DNA of 11,238 bases from an uncultured Bacteroidales bacterium. Lineage in GTDB: Bacteria; Bacteroidota; Bacteroidia; Bacteroidales; Paludibacteraceae. The number at the start of each line of letters is the position of its first letter. Positions within the stretch are counted from its first letter, which is position 1. The stretch is taken from contig CAMJFV010000044.1 in NCBI GenBank assembly GCA_946405045.1, positions 1 to 11,238 of the forward strand, in the 5' to 3' direction. The notes under the pieces were generated by a model. The model was not told where the DNA came from. It worked only from the letters and a program-made list of their open reading frames with translations, and made no database searches. The translations under genes were made by a program, and so were the position numbers. Positions 1 through 8,026 of this stretch are shown here, piece after piece.

Positions 1-19
1 AGGAAAAAATCGTTAAGTG

Positions 20-65
20 TTGCCCGTTTTTTCATACATCAAAGAATTTATGTTCTCTATCTTTG
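20..65 (+). promoter_or_regulatory. Promoter of the first esterase-xylanase gene, with an upstream element shared with the second gene
   Basis: A perfect Bacteroidota -7 box, TATCTTTG (TAnnTTTG), lies at 58-65, about 60 bp before the start codon at 126. An 18-bp element, TTGCCCGTTTTTTCATAC, lies at 20-37. The same 18 bp occur before the paralogous gene (3695-3712), and the distance to the -7 box is the same there (38 bp start to start). No convincing -33 TTG is present at the usual distance, so the shared element may bind an activator; that part is inference. Flanking bases from about 5 to 44 are also similar between the two genes. Confidence 0.6.
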
Positions 66-125
66 CTATTGTTCAACAAAGGACATCTAACACGAAAACA
101 AATCTAATACTAATTAATATTTGTC

Positions 126-3100
126 ATGAAAAAACACATTATTACTTCATCACTGGCAGTTCTTGCCAGTTGCACAATGACCTTCGCACAATTCGGAGGT
201 TTTGATTTCGGAGGAGGTGGAGGTGCTGGTTCTGGCTCTCTATCAAGTTACACAAACAAGCAAAACATTGATTACGTCGGCGACAATCACGTCGGTCATA
301 AACTGGATATCTATTACCCTAACGACGGCAAGGCCACTCACAATGTCATCATCCATATCTATGGTAGTGCATGGGGAAGCAACGACAGCAAGGGTTCAGC
401 AGACCACGGAACTGTCGGTAAGGCTGCGTTGGAGGCAGGATATATCTTTGTCACTCCTAACCACAGAACTTACAACGACGCTTTGTGGCCAGCTCAGATC
501 AACGATATCAAGGCTGTTGTACGTTATCTTCGTGGAAACAAGGAGGAGCTTAAAATCGACGACTCTTTCATTGGTATCTCAGGATTCTCTTCAGGTGGTC
601 ACTTGGCTTCTATGATGGGTGTCACTAACGGTGAGACAGTAGTAAAAGTCGGCAGTGAGTCGGTTGACATCGAGGGTAAACTTGGAAAGTTCACAAGCGA
701 AAGCAGTAGAGTTGACGCCGTTTGTGACTGGTCTGGTCCAGTAGACTGTAGAGACAAGTCGTGCGGAAACCCTATCAACATGTCACCAGAAAACGACATG
801 GTCGGCGGATGCGGTCCTCAGCAGTGTCCTGACAAGCATGCGACTCTTGGAACTAACACATACATCGACGCTAACGATGCACCTCACATGATATGCCACG
901 GTACTACAGATAATATCGTGCCAAGCTGTGAAGGTGAAAAGTATGCAAACAACCTTAAGAAGGCTGGTGTTTATGTTGAGTGGTACAACCCAGGTCATGG
1001 TCACCAGGTAAACGGAGACTACACTGACGAGATGATCAAGTTCTTCAACAAAATACGTTCAGAAAAAGGTGAACAAGGTGGAGGTGAAGAGCAAGGAGGC
1101 GGCCAACAAGGCGGTGGTGAAGAGCAAGGCGGTGGCCAGCAAGGTGGCGGTGAAGAACAAGGTGGCGGCCAGCAGGGCGGCGGTTCTACAACTGACTGTG
1201 TTGATCCATGTTCTTACAAAACTAAATATTCAGGCGGAAAAAGCGTAAGCAGCAACGGAGTCCAGGATGTCGGCAACGGATATAACTTGGAGATGTGGAG
1301 AGATGGAAACTCTGGAGGCATGACAGTGTTTGGAGGCAAGGCTGACTGTGCATTCAAGGCTAACTGGAACAACTCAGGAGACTATTTGGCACGTGTAGGT
1401 TACTACGATGGAAGTGCTAAGAAAAAATATACTGATCTAGGAGAGATCTACGCTGTCTACAACTATACAAAGAGCGGAGATGGCGGTGGAAGCTACTCTT
1501 ACATCGGTGTTTATGGTTGGACTAAGAATCCTTTGATCGAGTACTATATTGTCGACGACTCATTCACTCCTAATGGAGGCGGTATGTTCTGGGGTGCAAA
1601 CAACAAGGGCACTTACACAGTGGACGGTGTAACTTACACTTTGAAGGTTGGTCAGAGAAATAACGCACCTTCTATCGAAGGAACATCTACATTCCAGCAG
1701 GTATTTGCTGTACGTTCTTCTTACCAGACTTGTGGTACAATCAATGTCACTGAACACTTCAAGAATTGGGAGAAATTAGGTGTGAAGATGGGTGGAATCT
1801 ACGACTGTAAGATCCTTTGTGAAGTAGGTGGTGGTTCTGGTTCTATCGAATACACTTGCGCAAGTATGTCTTGGAAGGGTCAGAACAGTTCGCTTGGTAA
1901 TTTGAGTTGCAGCGAAGGCGGAAGCCAAGGCGGTGGCGAACAAGGCGGTGGTTCAACAGTTGTTGAGCAGAAGCCATACAAGGAAGCTATCAGCATTCCT
2001 GGAACATTGGAAGGTGAGCACTACGATATTGGCGGTAATGGCAACGCATACAATGATTCTGATGATGAAAACGAAGGTGATGCAAAGTTCCGTACAGACG
2101 AAGGTGTTGATATCGTGAAAGGTGGAACAGGCATGGCTGTCGGTTACACTACTTCAAGCGAGTGGTTGGAGTATACTGTAGATGTAGCAAAGACTAGCAC
2201 ATACGATTTGACTGCCAATGCATCAAATGGTGGTGGAGAAATCAACTTTGATGTGTATATCGACGATGCAAAAGTGGCAAGTTTCTCTGGCGACAAGACA
2301 AGCAGCTGGGACACTTACACTGCATTGACTACAACTTCTAAGGAAATCAAAGCTGGTAAGCATATCTTGAAGGTTAAATTCGGAACTAACAACAACAACT
2401 TGGATTACATTAAGTTTGTAGAGCATGACGGATCAAGCCAGCAAGGTGGCGGTGAGCAAGGCGGCGGACAAGGTGGTGGTTCTCACAGTGGCAATTGTGT
2501 TGACCCATGCACATACACATCTAATTATTCAGGCGGAAAAAGCATAAGCAGCAACGGAGTTCAGGATGTTGGCAACGGATATAACTTGGAGATGTGGAGA
2601 GACGGAAACTCTGGAGGCATGACAGTGTTCGGAGGCAAGGCTGACTGTGCATTCAAGGCTAACTGGAACAACTCAGGAGACTATTTGGCACGTGTAGGTT
2701 ACTACGACGGAAGTGCAAAGAAGAAATATACTGATCTAGGAGAGATTTATGCAGTGTACAACTACAAAAAGAGCGGAAATGGCGGTGGAAGCTACTCTTA
2801 CATCGGTGTTTACGGATGGACTAAGAATCCTTTGATTGAGTACTATATCGTCGACGACTCATTCACTCCTAGTGGTGGTGGTATGTTCTGGGGTGCAAAC
2901 AACAAGGGCACTTACACAGTGGACGGTGTCACATACACTTTGAAGGTCGGACAGAGAAATAACGCACCTTCTATCGAAGGAACATCTACATTCCAGCAGG
3001 TATTTGCTGTACGTTCTTCTTACCAGACTTGTGGTACAATCAATGTCACTGAACACTTCAAGAATTGGGAGAAATTAGGTGTGAAGATGGGTGGAATCTA

Positions 3101-3467
3101 CGACTGTAAGATCCTTTGTGAAGTAGGTGGTGGTTCTGGTTCTATCGAATACACTTGCGCAAGTATGTCATGGAAGGGTCAGAACAGTTCACTTGGTGAT
3201 TTGAGTTGTAAAGAAACTACTGATGTCGTTACTATAAACAATGATTCAAAAGAATTTGCAATTGTACCAAATCCAGCGTCTACAGAAATCTTTATCATTA
3301 GCGATGGCGAGGTAGAGAATGTAATGATCTTCAACACTATCGGAGATGTGGTAGCAAAAGCAGACGAGTCTAGAGTAGACATATCGTCTCTTCCTACAGG
3401 CATCTACTTTGTGAAAGCAACTATCGATGGAGAGTCGGTAGTCAAGAAATTGGTTGTGACAAAATAA
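126..3467 (+). CDS. Multidomain T9SS-secreted xylan esterase / xylanase: CE - GH11 - CBM6 - GH11 - sorting domain
   Basis: This 1113-residue exported enzyme should remove side groups from xylan and cut its backbone. Residues 1-21 form a signal peptide (MKKHII..., likely cleavage TFA|Q). Residues 40-312 are an alpha/beta-hydrolase resembling bifunctional acetylxylan/feruloyl esterases (BD-FAE-like). They contain HIYGSAW at 77-83 (oxyanion region), GFSSG with nucleophile Ser155, Asp262 in the HGTTDN stretch and His293. A Gly/Gln/Glu linker (314-355) follows. GH11 xylanase domain 1 spans 358-597, with nucleophile Glu472 (NPLIEYY) and acid/base Glu566 (CEVGGG), exactly 94 apart as in Bacillus circulans xylanase (78/172). 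A CBM6 lies at about 617-766 (IPGTLEGEHYD, SEWLEYTVDV, LDYIKF). GH11 domain 2 (790-1028; Glu905 and Glu999) is nearly identical to domain 1. Residues 1040-1113 are a T9SS type A sorting domain (VPNPAS, LPTGIYFV, terminal KKLVVTK). The start at 126 gives a clean signal peptide and matches the paralog at 3772. Catalytic preference of the esterase (acetyl or feruloyl) cannot be read from sequence. Confidence 0.93.
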   Translation: MKKHIITSSLAVLASCTMTFAQFGGFDFGGGGGAGSGSLSSYTNKQNIDYVGDNHVGHKLDIYYPNDGKATHNVIIHIYGSAWGSNDSKGSADHGTVGKAALEAGYIFVTPNHRTYNDALWPAQINDIKAVVRYLRGNKEELKIDDSFIGISGFSSGGHLASMMGVTNGETVVKVGSESVDIEGKLGKFTSESSRVDAVCDWSGPVDCRDKSCGNPINMSPENDMVGGCGPQQCPDKHATLGTNTYIDANDAPHMICHGTTDNIVPSCEGEKYANNLKKAGVYVEWYNPGHGHQVNGDYTDEMIKFFNKIRSEKGEQGGGEEQGGGQQGGGEEQGGGQQGGGEEQGGGQQGGGSTTDCVDPCSYKTKYSGGKSVSSNGVQDVGNGYNLEMWRDGNSGGMTVFGGKADCAFKANWNNSGDYLARVGYYDGSAKKKYTDLGEIYAVYNYTKSGDGGGSYSYIGVYGWTKNPLIEYYIVDDSFTPNGGGMFWGANNKGTYTVDGVTYTLKVGQRNNAPSIEGTSTFQQVFAVRSSYQTCGTINVTEHFKNWEKLGVKMGGIYDCKILCEVGGGSGSIEYTCASMSWKGQNSSLGNLSCSEGGSQGGGEQGGGSTVVEQKPYKEAISIPGTLEGEHYDIGGNGNAYNDSDDENEGDAKFRTDEGVDIVKGGTGMAVGYTTSSEWLEYTVDVAKTSTYDLTANASNGGGEINFDVYIDDAKVASFSGDKTSSWDTYTALTTTSKEIKAGKHILKVKFGTNNNNLDYIKFVEHDGSSQQGGGEQGGGQGGGSHSGNCVDPCTYTSNYSGGKSISSNGVQDVGNGYNLEMWRDGNSGGMTVFGGKADCAFKANWNNSGDYLARVGYYDGSAKKKYTDLGEIYAVYNYKKSGNGGGSYSYIGVYGWTKNPLIEYYIVDDSFTPSGGGMFWGANNKGTYTVDGVTYTLKVGQRNNAPSIEGTSTFQQVFAVRSSYQTCGTINVTEHFKNWEKLGVKMGGIYDCKILCEVGGGSGSIEYTCASMSWKGQNSSLGDLSCKETTDVVTINNDSKEFAIVPNPASTEIFIISDGEVENVMIFNTIGDVVAKADESRVDISSLPTGIYFVKATIDGESVVKKLVVTK
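1086..1184 (+). repeat. 33-bp tandem repeat coding the Gly/Gln/Glu linker
   Basis: Three in-frame copies (1086-1118, 1119-1151, 1152-1184) each encode EEQGGGQQGGG, after a shorter EQGGG lead-in. The copies differ mostly by synonymous changes. They form the flexible linker between the esterase and the first GH11 domain. Shorter relatives of the same linker flank the CBM6 (QGGGEQGGGS near 1926-1955 and GGGEQGGGQGGGS near 2445-2483). Confidence 0.85.
1197..1916 (+). repeat. GH11 module, copy 1 of a near-identical pair
   Basis: Encodes residues 358-597 of the first giant protein. It matches copy 2 (2493-3209) at an offset of 1299 bp. The proteins differ at only about five positions between the YSGGK and LSC motifs. 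The DNA is identical over 218 bp, 1653-1870 against 2952-3169. Such silent-site identity implies recent duplication or gene conversion. Confidence 0.9.
2493..3209 (+). repeat. GH11 module, copy 2 of a near-identical pair
   Basis: Encodes residues 790-1028 of the first giant protein. The substitutions seen relative to copy 1 are Val/Ile near the N-terminal edge, Thr448/Lys881 and Asp452/Asn885 in a surface loop, Asn483/Ser916, and Asn592/Asp1025 near the C-terminal edge. Both catalytic glutamates (905, 999) are intact, so both copies should be active. Confidence 0.9.
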
Positions 3468-3490
3468 GTGATAAAACCATTTCCTTAAAA

Positions 3491-3525
3491 GAAAGAGCCG
3501 GGAGCAATGCTTTCGGCTCTTTTTT
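3491..3525 (+). terminator. Intrinsic terminator after the first esterase-xylanase gene
   Basis: AAAGAGCCG (3492-3500) pairs with CGGCTCTTT (3514-3522). The stem can be continued inward through two G-U pairs and AGC/GCT to an AAT loop. A T tract follows (3518-3525 region). It sits 24 bp after the stop codon and is homologous to the terminator at 8027-8058. Confidence 0.85.
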
Positions 3526-3694
3526 ATTAGCGATGTTAGTTCAGATTTAACTGCGATTGCGACGGGAGATAAGGGTTTAACTTTATGTGATGAGGATCCA
3601 TCTCCACCAATATTTAATTAAAAATCAACTAAATTTCCATAAAGAAGTTCAAACAGAATGTTTTTTTATCCAAAAAGTAAAAAACCGTTATGCA
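3526..3694. other. Intergenic stretch between the two giant genes, no gene seen
   Basis: The gap between the two genes is 304 bp (3468-3771). Apart from the terminator at its start and the promoter at its end, this AT-rich middle part shows no convincing reading frame, RNA gene or repeat. I see nothing else in it that I can name. Confidence 0.6.
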
Positions 3695-3740
3695 TTGCCC
3701 GTTTTTTCATACTTCAGAAAAAACAGTTTCTCTATTTTTG
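3695..3740 (+). promoter_or_regulatory. Promoter of the second esterase-xylanase gene, with the shared upstream element
   Basis: TTGCCCGTTTTTTCATAC at 3695-3712 is an exact copy of 20-37. TATTTTTG at 3733-3740 is the -7 box (TAnnTTTG). The leader to the start at 3772 is about 29 bp shorter than in the first gene, while the element-to-box spacing is unchanged, as expected if that spacing is functional. Confidence 0.62.
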
Positions 3741-3771
3741 TTATGCCTAAAAAAAATTAATGCTTTTTATC

Positions 3772-6700
3772 ATGAAAAAACACATTATCACTACCTTGTT
3801 TACGACTGTAATCAGTTGTACAACAGCATTCGCCCAAACGGATGGCGAAATTGGCGTCAACGGTGATGAAGGTGCATCATCTAGTTCTATTTTAAATTAT
3901 CTAAAGGAGGCTGACATAGATTATGTGGGCGACGGTCTTATCGGCCACAAACTTGATATCTATTATCCTGACGATGGCAAAGAGACTCACAATGTAATCA
4001 TCCATATATATGGAAGTGCCTGGAGAAGCGACAACAGTAAAGGTTCTGCAGACCTAGGAACGGTGGGTCTGGCTGCATTAAAGGCCGGATACATATTCGT
4101 CACTCCAAACCATAGATCTCTCAATGACGCGTTGTGGCCAGCTCAGATCAACGACATCAAAGCTGTTGTCCGCTATCTACGTGGAAACAAAGAGGCTCTA
4201 AAGATTGACGATTCATTCATCGCCATCTCCGGATACTCTTCTGGAGGACACTTGGCTTCTATGATGGGAGTCACTAACGACGAAAAAACGGTGTATGTTG
4301 GCAAAGAGTCGATTGATATCGAAGGCTCCCTTGGAAATTTCAGAAGCGAAAGCAGTAGAGTCGACGCTGTATGCGACTGGTCAGGACCTGTCGACAGCAG
4401 AGACAAAACATGCGGCAATCCTATCAACATATCACCAGAAAACGAGATACTGGGCGGTTGCACACCTGAGGAGTGTCCTGACCAACACGCATCTCTCGCT
4501 GCCACCACATATCTTGATGCCAAAGATGCGCCTCACATGATCTGTCATGGTACAAACGACAACATCGTTCCCGTCTGCGAGGCAGAGAAATATAAGGACA
4601 ACCTTGAAAAAGCAGGCATCTATGTTGAATGGTACAACTCCGATTACGGTCACGAGGTGATCGAAGACTACACCGATGACATGATCAGTTTCTTCAACAA
4701 AGTTCGTTCTGGAGAAGTAGGACAAGGTGGTTCTTCAGACTGTTTCGATCCATGCTCATACACAACAGCTTATTCTGACGGATCTATCATCGCAGACAAC
4801 GCTGTAAAGGATCTTGGCAATGGCTATAATGCAGAATTGTGGAGAGAGACAAATAGAGGTAGCATGACAGTGTTCGGAGGCAAAGCAGACTGTGCTTTCA
4901 AGGCAAACTGGGACAACTCTGGAGACTTTTTGGCACGTGTAGGTTATTACGATGGAAATGCATCAAAAGAATATACTGATTTAGGTGAGATCTATGCCGT
5001 CTACAACTATTCTAAGAAAGGAGACGGTGGAGGATCTTATTCTTACATCGGTGTGTATGGCTGGACCAAGAATCCAACGATCGAATACTATATTGTGGAC
5101 GATTCCTTCACTCCTGACGGAGACGGCATGTTCTGGGACACAGAGACTAAAGGAACATACAAAGTTGACGGTGTAGAATATACATTGAAGGTAGGAATAA
5201 GAAACAATTACCCATCCATTCTTGGAAACACAAGTTTCAAACAAGTGTTCGCTGTCCGCTCCTCATATCAGACTTGCGGTTCTATCAACGTGACTGAGCA
5301 TTTCAAGAATTGGGAAAAGCTCGGCATCAAGATGGGCAACATCTACGACTGTAAGATACATTGTGAAGTTGGCGGAGGCACCGGATCTATCGAATATACT
5401 TGTGCGAGTATGTCGTGGAAGGGTCAGAATAGCTCTTTCGGCAAACTGAATTGTAACAGCAGTGAGGAACCTGGAATTGAGGAACCAGACACTACTTCAA
5501 ATTGCGTCGAGCCAAGCAAGTACACAACAAAATATTCTGGCGGAACAATCATCACAAGCAACGGTCTTAGAGATATTGGCAATGGTTATAATGTTGAATT
5601 CTGGCATGAAATAAATAAGGGAGGCATGACTGTGTTCGGAGACGGTGCCGACTGTGCTTTCAAAGCTAATTGGGAGAATTCCGGCGACTTCTTGGCTCAA
5701 GTAGGTTACTATGATGGATCAGCCACTAAGGAATACACTGATTTAGGCGAAATCCATGCCGTCTACAACTACTCTAAGACAGGCACAGGCGGTGGAACCT
5801 ATTCTTATATCGGCATTTATGGATGGACTAAGAATCCTTTGATTGAATACTATATTGTGGACGACACTTTCAATCCTGACAGCGACAAATTGTTCTATGG
5901 CACGGAAGAAATAGGAACATACACAGTTGATGGAGTAATGTACACATTGAGAGTAGGCACAAGGGTCAATGCTCCATGTATTGAAGGAACCGCCAATTTC
6001 AAACAGATATTTGCTGTCCGCTCTTCTTATCAGACTTGCGGAAAGATCAACGTGAGTGAGCATTTCATGAATTGGGAAAAGCTCGGTGTCAAGATGGGAG
6101 GTCTCTACTCATGTAAATTCCTATGTGAAGTAGGTGGAGGTACTGGTTCGATCGAATATACTTGCGCTAGTATGTCTTGGAAGGGTCACAACAGTTCACT
6201 CGGCAAGTTGGATTGTAGCAGCAGTGAGGAGCCAGGTATAGTACCTTCTGATTGCGTCGACCCAAGCACATACACAACGAAATATTCTGGCGGAACAACC
6301 ATCACTAGCAACTGTATACGTACTATCGGAAACGGTTACGTCGTTGAAAAGTGGAGTGAAATAAATAATGGAAGTGCTACAGTATTCGGAGACAAAGCTG
6401 ACTGTGCTTTCAAAGCTGATTGGGATAATTCTGGCGACTTCTTGATTCAAGTCGGTTACTATGACGGAGCAGCCATTAAGAAATACACTGACTTAGGAGA
6501 AATCTATGCCGTCTACAACTATTCTAAGACTGGCAATGGCGGTGGTATCTACTCTTACATCGGCGTCTACGGATGGACCAAGAATCCTTTAATTGAGTAC
6601 TATATTGTTGACGACACTTTCACTCCTGACGGAACTGGCATGTTCTATGGTACAGAAGAAATAGGAACATACACGGTTGACGGAGTAAAGTATACATTAA

Positions 6701-7995
6701 AGATAGGACAAAGACTCGGTGCAGCATGTATTGAAGGAATGGCTGATTTCAAACAGATATTTGCTGTTCGATCTTCTTATCAGACTTGCGGAAAGATTAA
6801 CGTGACTGAGCATTTCAAGAATTGGGAAAAACTCGGTGTCGAGATGGGAGGTTTATACTCATGTAAAATCCAATGTGAAGTAGGTGGAGGCACAGGATCT
6901 ATCGAATACACTTGCGCTAGTATGTCTTGGGATGGACAGAACAGTTCACTCGGAATATTGAGCTGTAACAGTGCCGTAGAGGAAGAAGAAGAGGAAGAAG
7001 GTTCTTCCATTAACATCAACCCATGTTCGTACACGACAAAATATTCAGGCGGCACAAGCATCACAAGCAACGGATTAAAGGATGTTGGCAATGGTTACCA
7101 CGCAGAGATGTGGGGAGAAAGAAACAATGGAAGCATGACGTTGTTTGGAGGCGAAGCAGGTTGTGCATTCAAAGCTGAATGGGACAACACAGGCGACTTC
7201 TTGGCTCGCGTAGGTTATTACGACGCGAAAGCTTCCAAGAAATATACCGATTTAGGTGAGATGTACGCCATCTACAACTATATTAAGAGTGGCGACGGAG
7301 GAGGAAGCTATTCATACATCGGCGTCTACGGATGGACCAAGAATCCTATGATTGAGTACTATATTGTTGACGACACTTTCACTCCTGACAGTGAAGATTT
7401 GTTCTGGGGTGCCAATAAAATAGGAACATACAAAGTTGATGGAGCAGAATATACATTGATGGTAGGACAAAGAATCAACGCTCCTTGTATCGAAGGATCC
7501 GCTAGTTTCAAACAAATCTTCGCAGTACGTTCATCTTATCAGACATGTGGCACAATCAACGTGAGTGAACACTTCAGAAATTGGGAAGAACTTGGTGTCA
7601 AGATGGGTTACATCTACGACTGCAAACTGCTATGTGAAGTAGGAGGAGGCACAGGATCTATCGAATACACTTGTGCTAGTATGTCTTGGAAGGGTCAGAA
7701 ACTTACGCTTGGCAATTTGAGAAACAGCGAAGGAACCGAGACGGAAATAACAAACGCAGCTACATACAGCGATACGAAGGCATTTACAATTATGCCAAAC
7801 CCAGCGTCTACTGAAATCTATATCATCAGCGAAGGTGAGGTAGAGAATGTAATGATCTTCAACACCATCGGAGATGTTGTAGCAAAAGCCAACGAATCTA
7901 AAGTAGACGTATCGACTCTACCTACAGGCATCTACTTTGTGGAAGCCACTATCGATGGCGAGTCGGTTGTCAAGAAATTGGTTGTGACAAAATAA
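3772..7995 (+). CDS. Multidomain T9SS-secreted xylan esterase / tetra-GH11 xylanase
   Basis: This 1407-residue paralog of the upstream gene has its CBM6 replaced by further xylanase modules. Residues 1-21 are a signal peptide (TAFA|Q). Residues 40-313 are the esterase domain: HIYGSAW at 78-84, GYSSG with Ser156, Asp263 and His294. Four GH11 domains follow, with nucleophile/acid-base pairs Glu438/532 (a, 323-561), Glu692/786 (b, 578-815), Glu942/1036 (c, 828-1065) and Glu1195/1289 (d, about 1085-1316). Each pair is 94 residues apart. The linkers are short and acidic or Ser/Pro-rich, including seven Glu in a row at 1070-1076, unlike the Gly/Gln linkers of the neighbour. Residues 1337-1407 are a T9SS sorting domain almost identical to the neighbour's. 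An in-frame ATG at 3760 would add MLFI, but 3772 aligns with the neighbour's start and begins the canonical signal peptide. Domains b and c look like the youngest pair (shared FYGTEEIGTYTVDGV, YSCK). Domain d has lost the first and last cysteines of the module. Confidence 0.93.
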   Translation: MKKHIITTLFTTVISCTTAFAQTDGEIGVNGDEGASSSSILNYLKEADIDYVGDGLIGHKLDIYYPDDGKETHNVIIHIYGSAWRSDNSKGSADLGTVGLAALKAGYIFVTPNHRSLNDALWPAQINDIKAVVRYLRGNKEALKIDDSFIAISGYSSGGHLASMMGVTNDEKTVYVGKESIDIEGSLGNFRSESSRVDAVCDWSGPVDSRDKTCGNPINISPENEILGGCTPEECPDQHASLAATTYLDAKDAPHMICHGTNDNIVPVCEAEKYKDNLEKAGIYVEWYNSDYGHEVIEDYTDDMISFFNKVRSGEVGQGGSSDCFDPCSYTTAYSDGSIIADNAVKDLGNGYNAELWRETNRGSMTVFGGKADCAFKANWDNSGDFLARVGYYDGNASKEYTDLGEIYAVYNYSKKGDGGGSYSYIGVYGWTKNPTIEYYIVDDSFTPDGDGMFWDTETKGTYKVDGVEYTLKVGIRNNYPSILGNTSFKQVFAVRSSYQTCGSINVTEHFKNWEKLGIKMGNIYDCKIHCEVGGGTGSIEYTCASMSWKGQNSSFGKLNCNSSEEPGIEEPDTTSNCVEPSKYTTKYSGGTIITSNGLRDIGNGYNVEFWHEINKGGMTVFGDGADCAFKANWENSGDFLAQVGYYDGSATKEYTDLGEIHAVYNYSKTGTGGGTYSYIGIYGWTKNPLIEYYIVDDTFNPDSDKLFYGTEEIGTYTVDGVMYTLRVGTRVNAPCIEGTANFKQIFAVRSSYQTCGKINVSEHFMNWEKLGVKMGGLYSCKFLCEVGGGTGSIEYTCASMSWKGHNSSLGKLDCSSSEEPGIVPSDCVDPSTYTTKYSGGTTITSNCIRTIGNGYVVEKWSEINNGSATVFGDKADCAFKADWDNSGDFLIQVGYYDGAAIKKYTDLGEIYAVYNYSKTGNGGGIYSYIGVYGWTKNPLIEYYIVDDTFTPDGTGMFYGTEEIGTYTVDGVKYTLKIGQRLGAACIEGMADFKQIFAVRSSYQTCGKINVTEHFKNWEKLGVEMGGLYSCKIQCEVGGGTGSIEYTCASMSWDGQNSSLGILSCNSAVEEEEEEEGSSININPCSYTTKYSGGTSITSNGLKDVGNGYHAEMWGERNNGSMTLFGGEAGCAFKAEWDNTGDFLARVGYYDAKASKKYTDLGEMYAIYNYIKSGDGGGSYSYIGVYGWTKNPMIEYYIVDDTFTPDSEDLFWGANKIGTYKVDGAEYTLMVGQRINAPCIEGSASFKQIFAVRSSYQTCGTINVSEHFRNWEELGVKMGYIYDCKLLCEVGGGTGSIEYTCASMSWKGQKLTLGNLRNSEGTETEITNAATYSDTKAFTIMPNPASTEIYIISEGEVENVMIFNTIGDVVAKANESKVDVSTLPTGIYFVEATIDGESVVKKLVVTK
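4738..7719 (+). repeat. Tandem array of four GH11 modules
   Basis: Modules lie at 4738-5454, 5503-6216, 6253-6966 and 7024-7719, with a period of about 750 bp. Blocks such as FAVRSSYQTCG and SIEYTCASMSW are invariant in all four, while the amino ends and the thumb region (PSILG, PCIEG, ACIEG, PCIEG) vary. DNA divergence between modules is clearly greater than in the two-module gene upstream. Confidence 0.9.
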
Positions 7996-8026
7996 GTGGT
8001 AAATTTTATTCATTCCCCCTAAAGGG

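Noticed and set aside
17..205. 62-codon + strand frame at the left edge
   Set aside because: It starts at TTG, covers the promoter of the first giant gene and overlaps that gene's start in another frame. It has no protein-like features.
3760..3771. Upstream ATG giving a four-residue longer second giant protein (MLFI)
   Set aside because: The ATG at 3772 aligns with the start of the paralog and begins the signal peptide directly with MKKHII.
4173..4725. Antisense frames of about 97-116 codons opposite the esterase domain
   Set aside because: They are shadows of the conserved sense gene. Equivalent antisense frames recur opposite each repeated GH11 module only because the sense sequence repeats.
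126..7995. A polysaccharide utilisation locus (SusC/SusD type)
   Set aside because: No SusC, SusD, sensor or anti-sigma gene is visible. The enzymes carry T9SS sorting domains instead, so I would not call it a PUL from this window.
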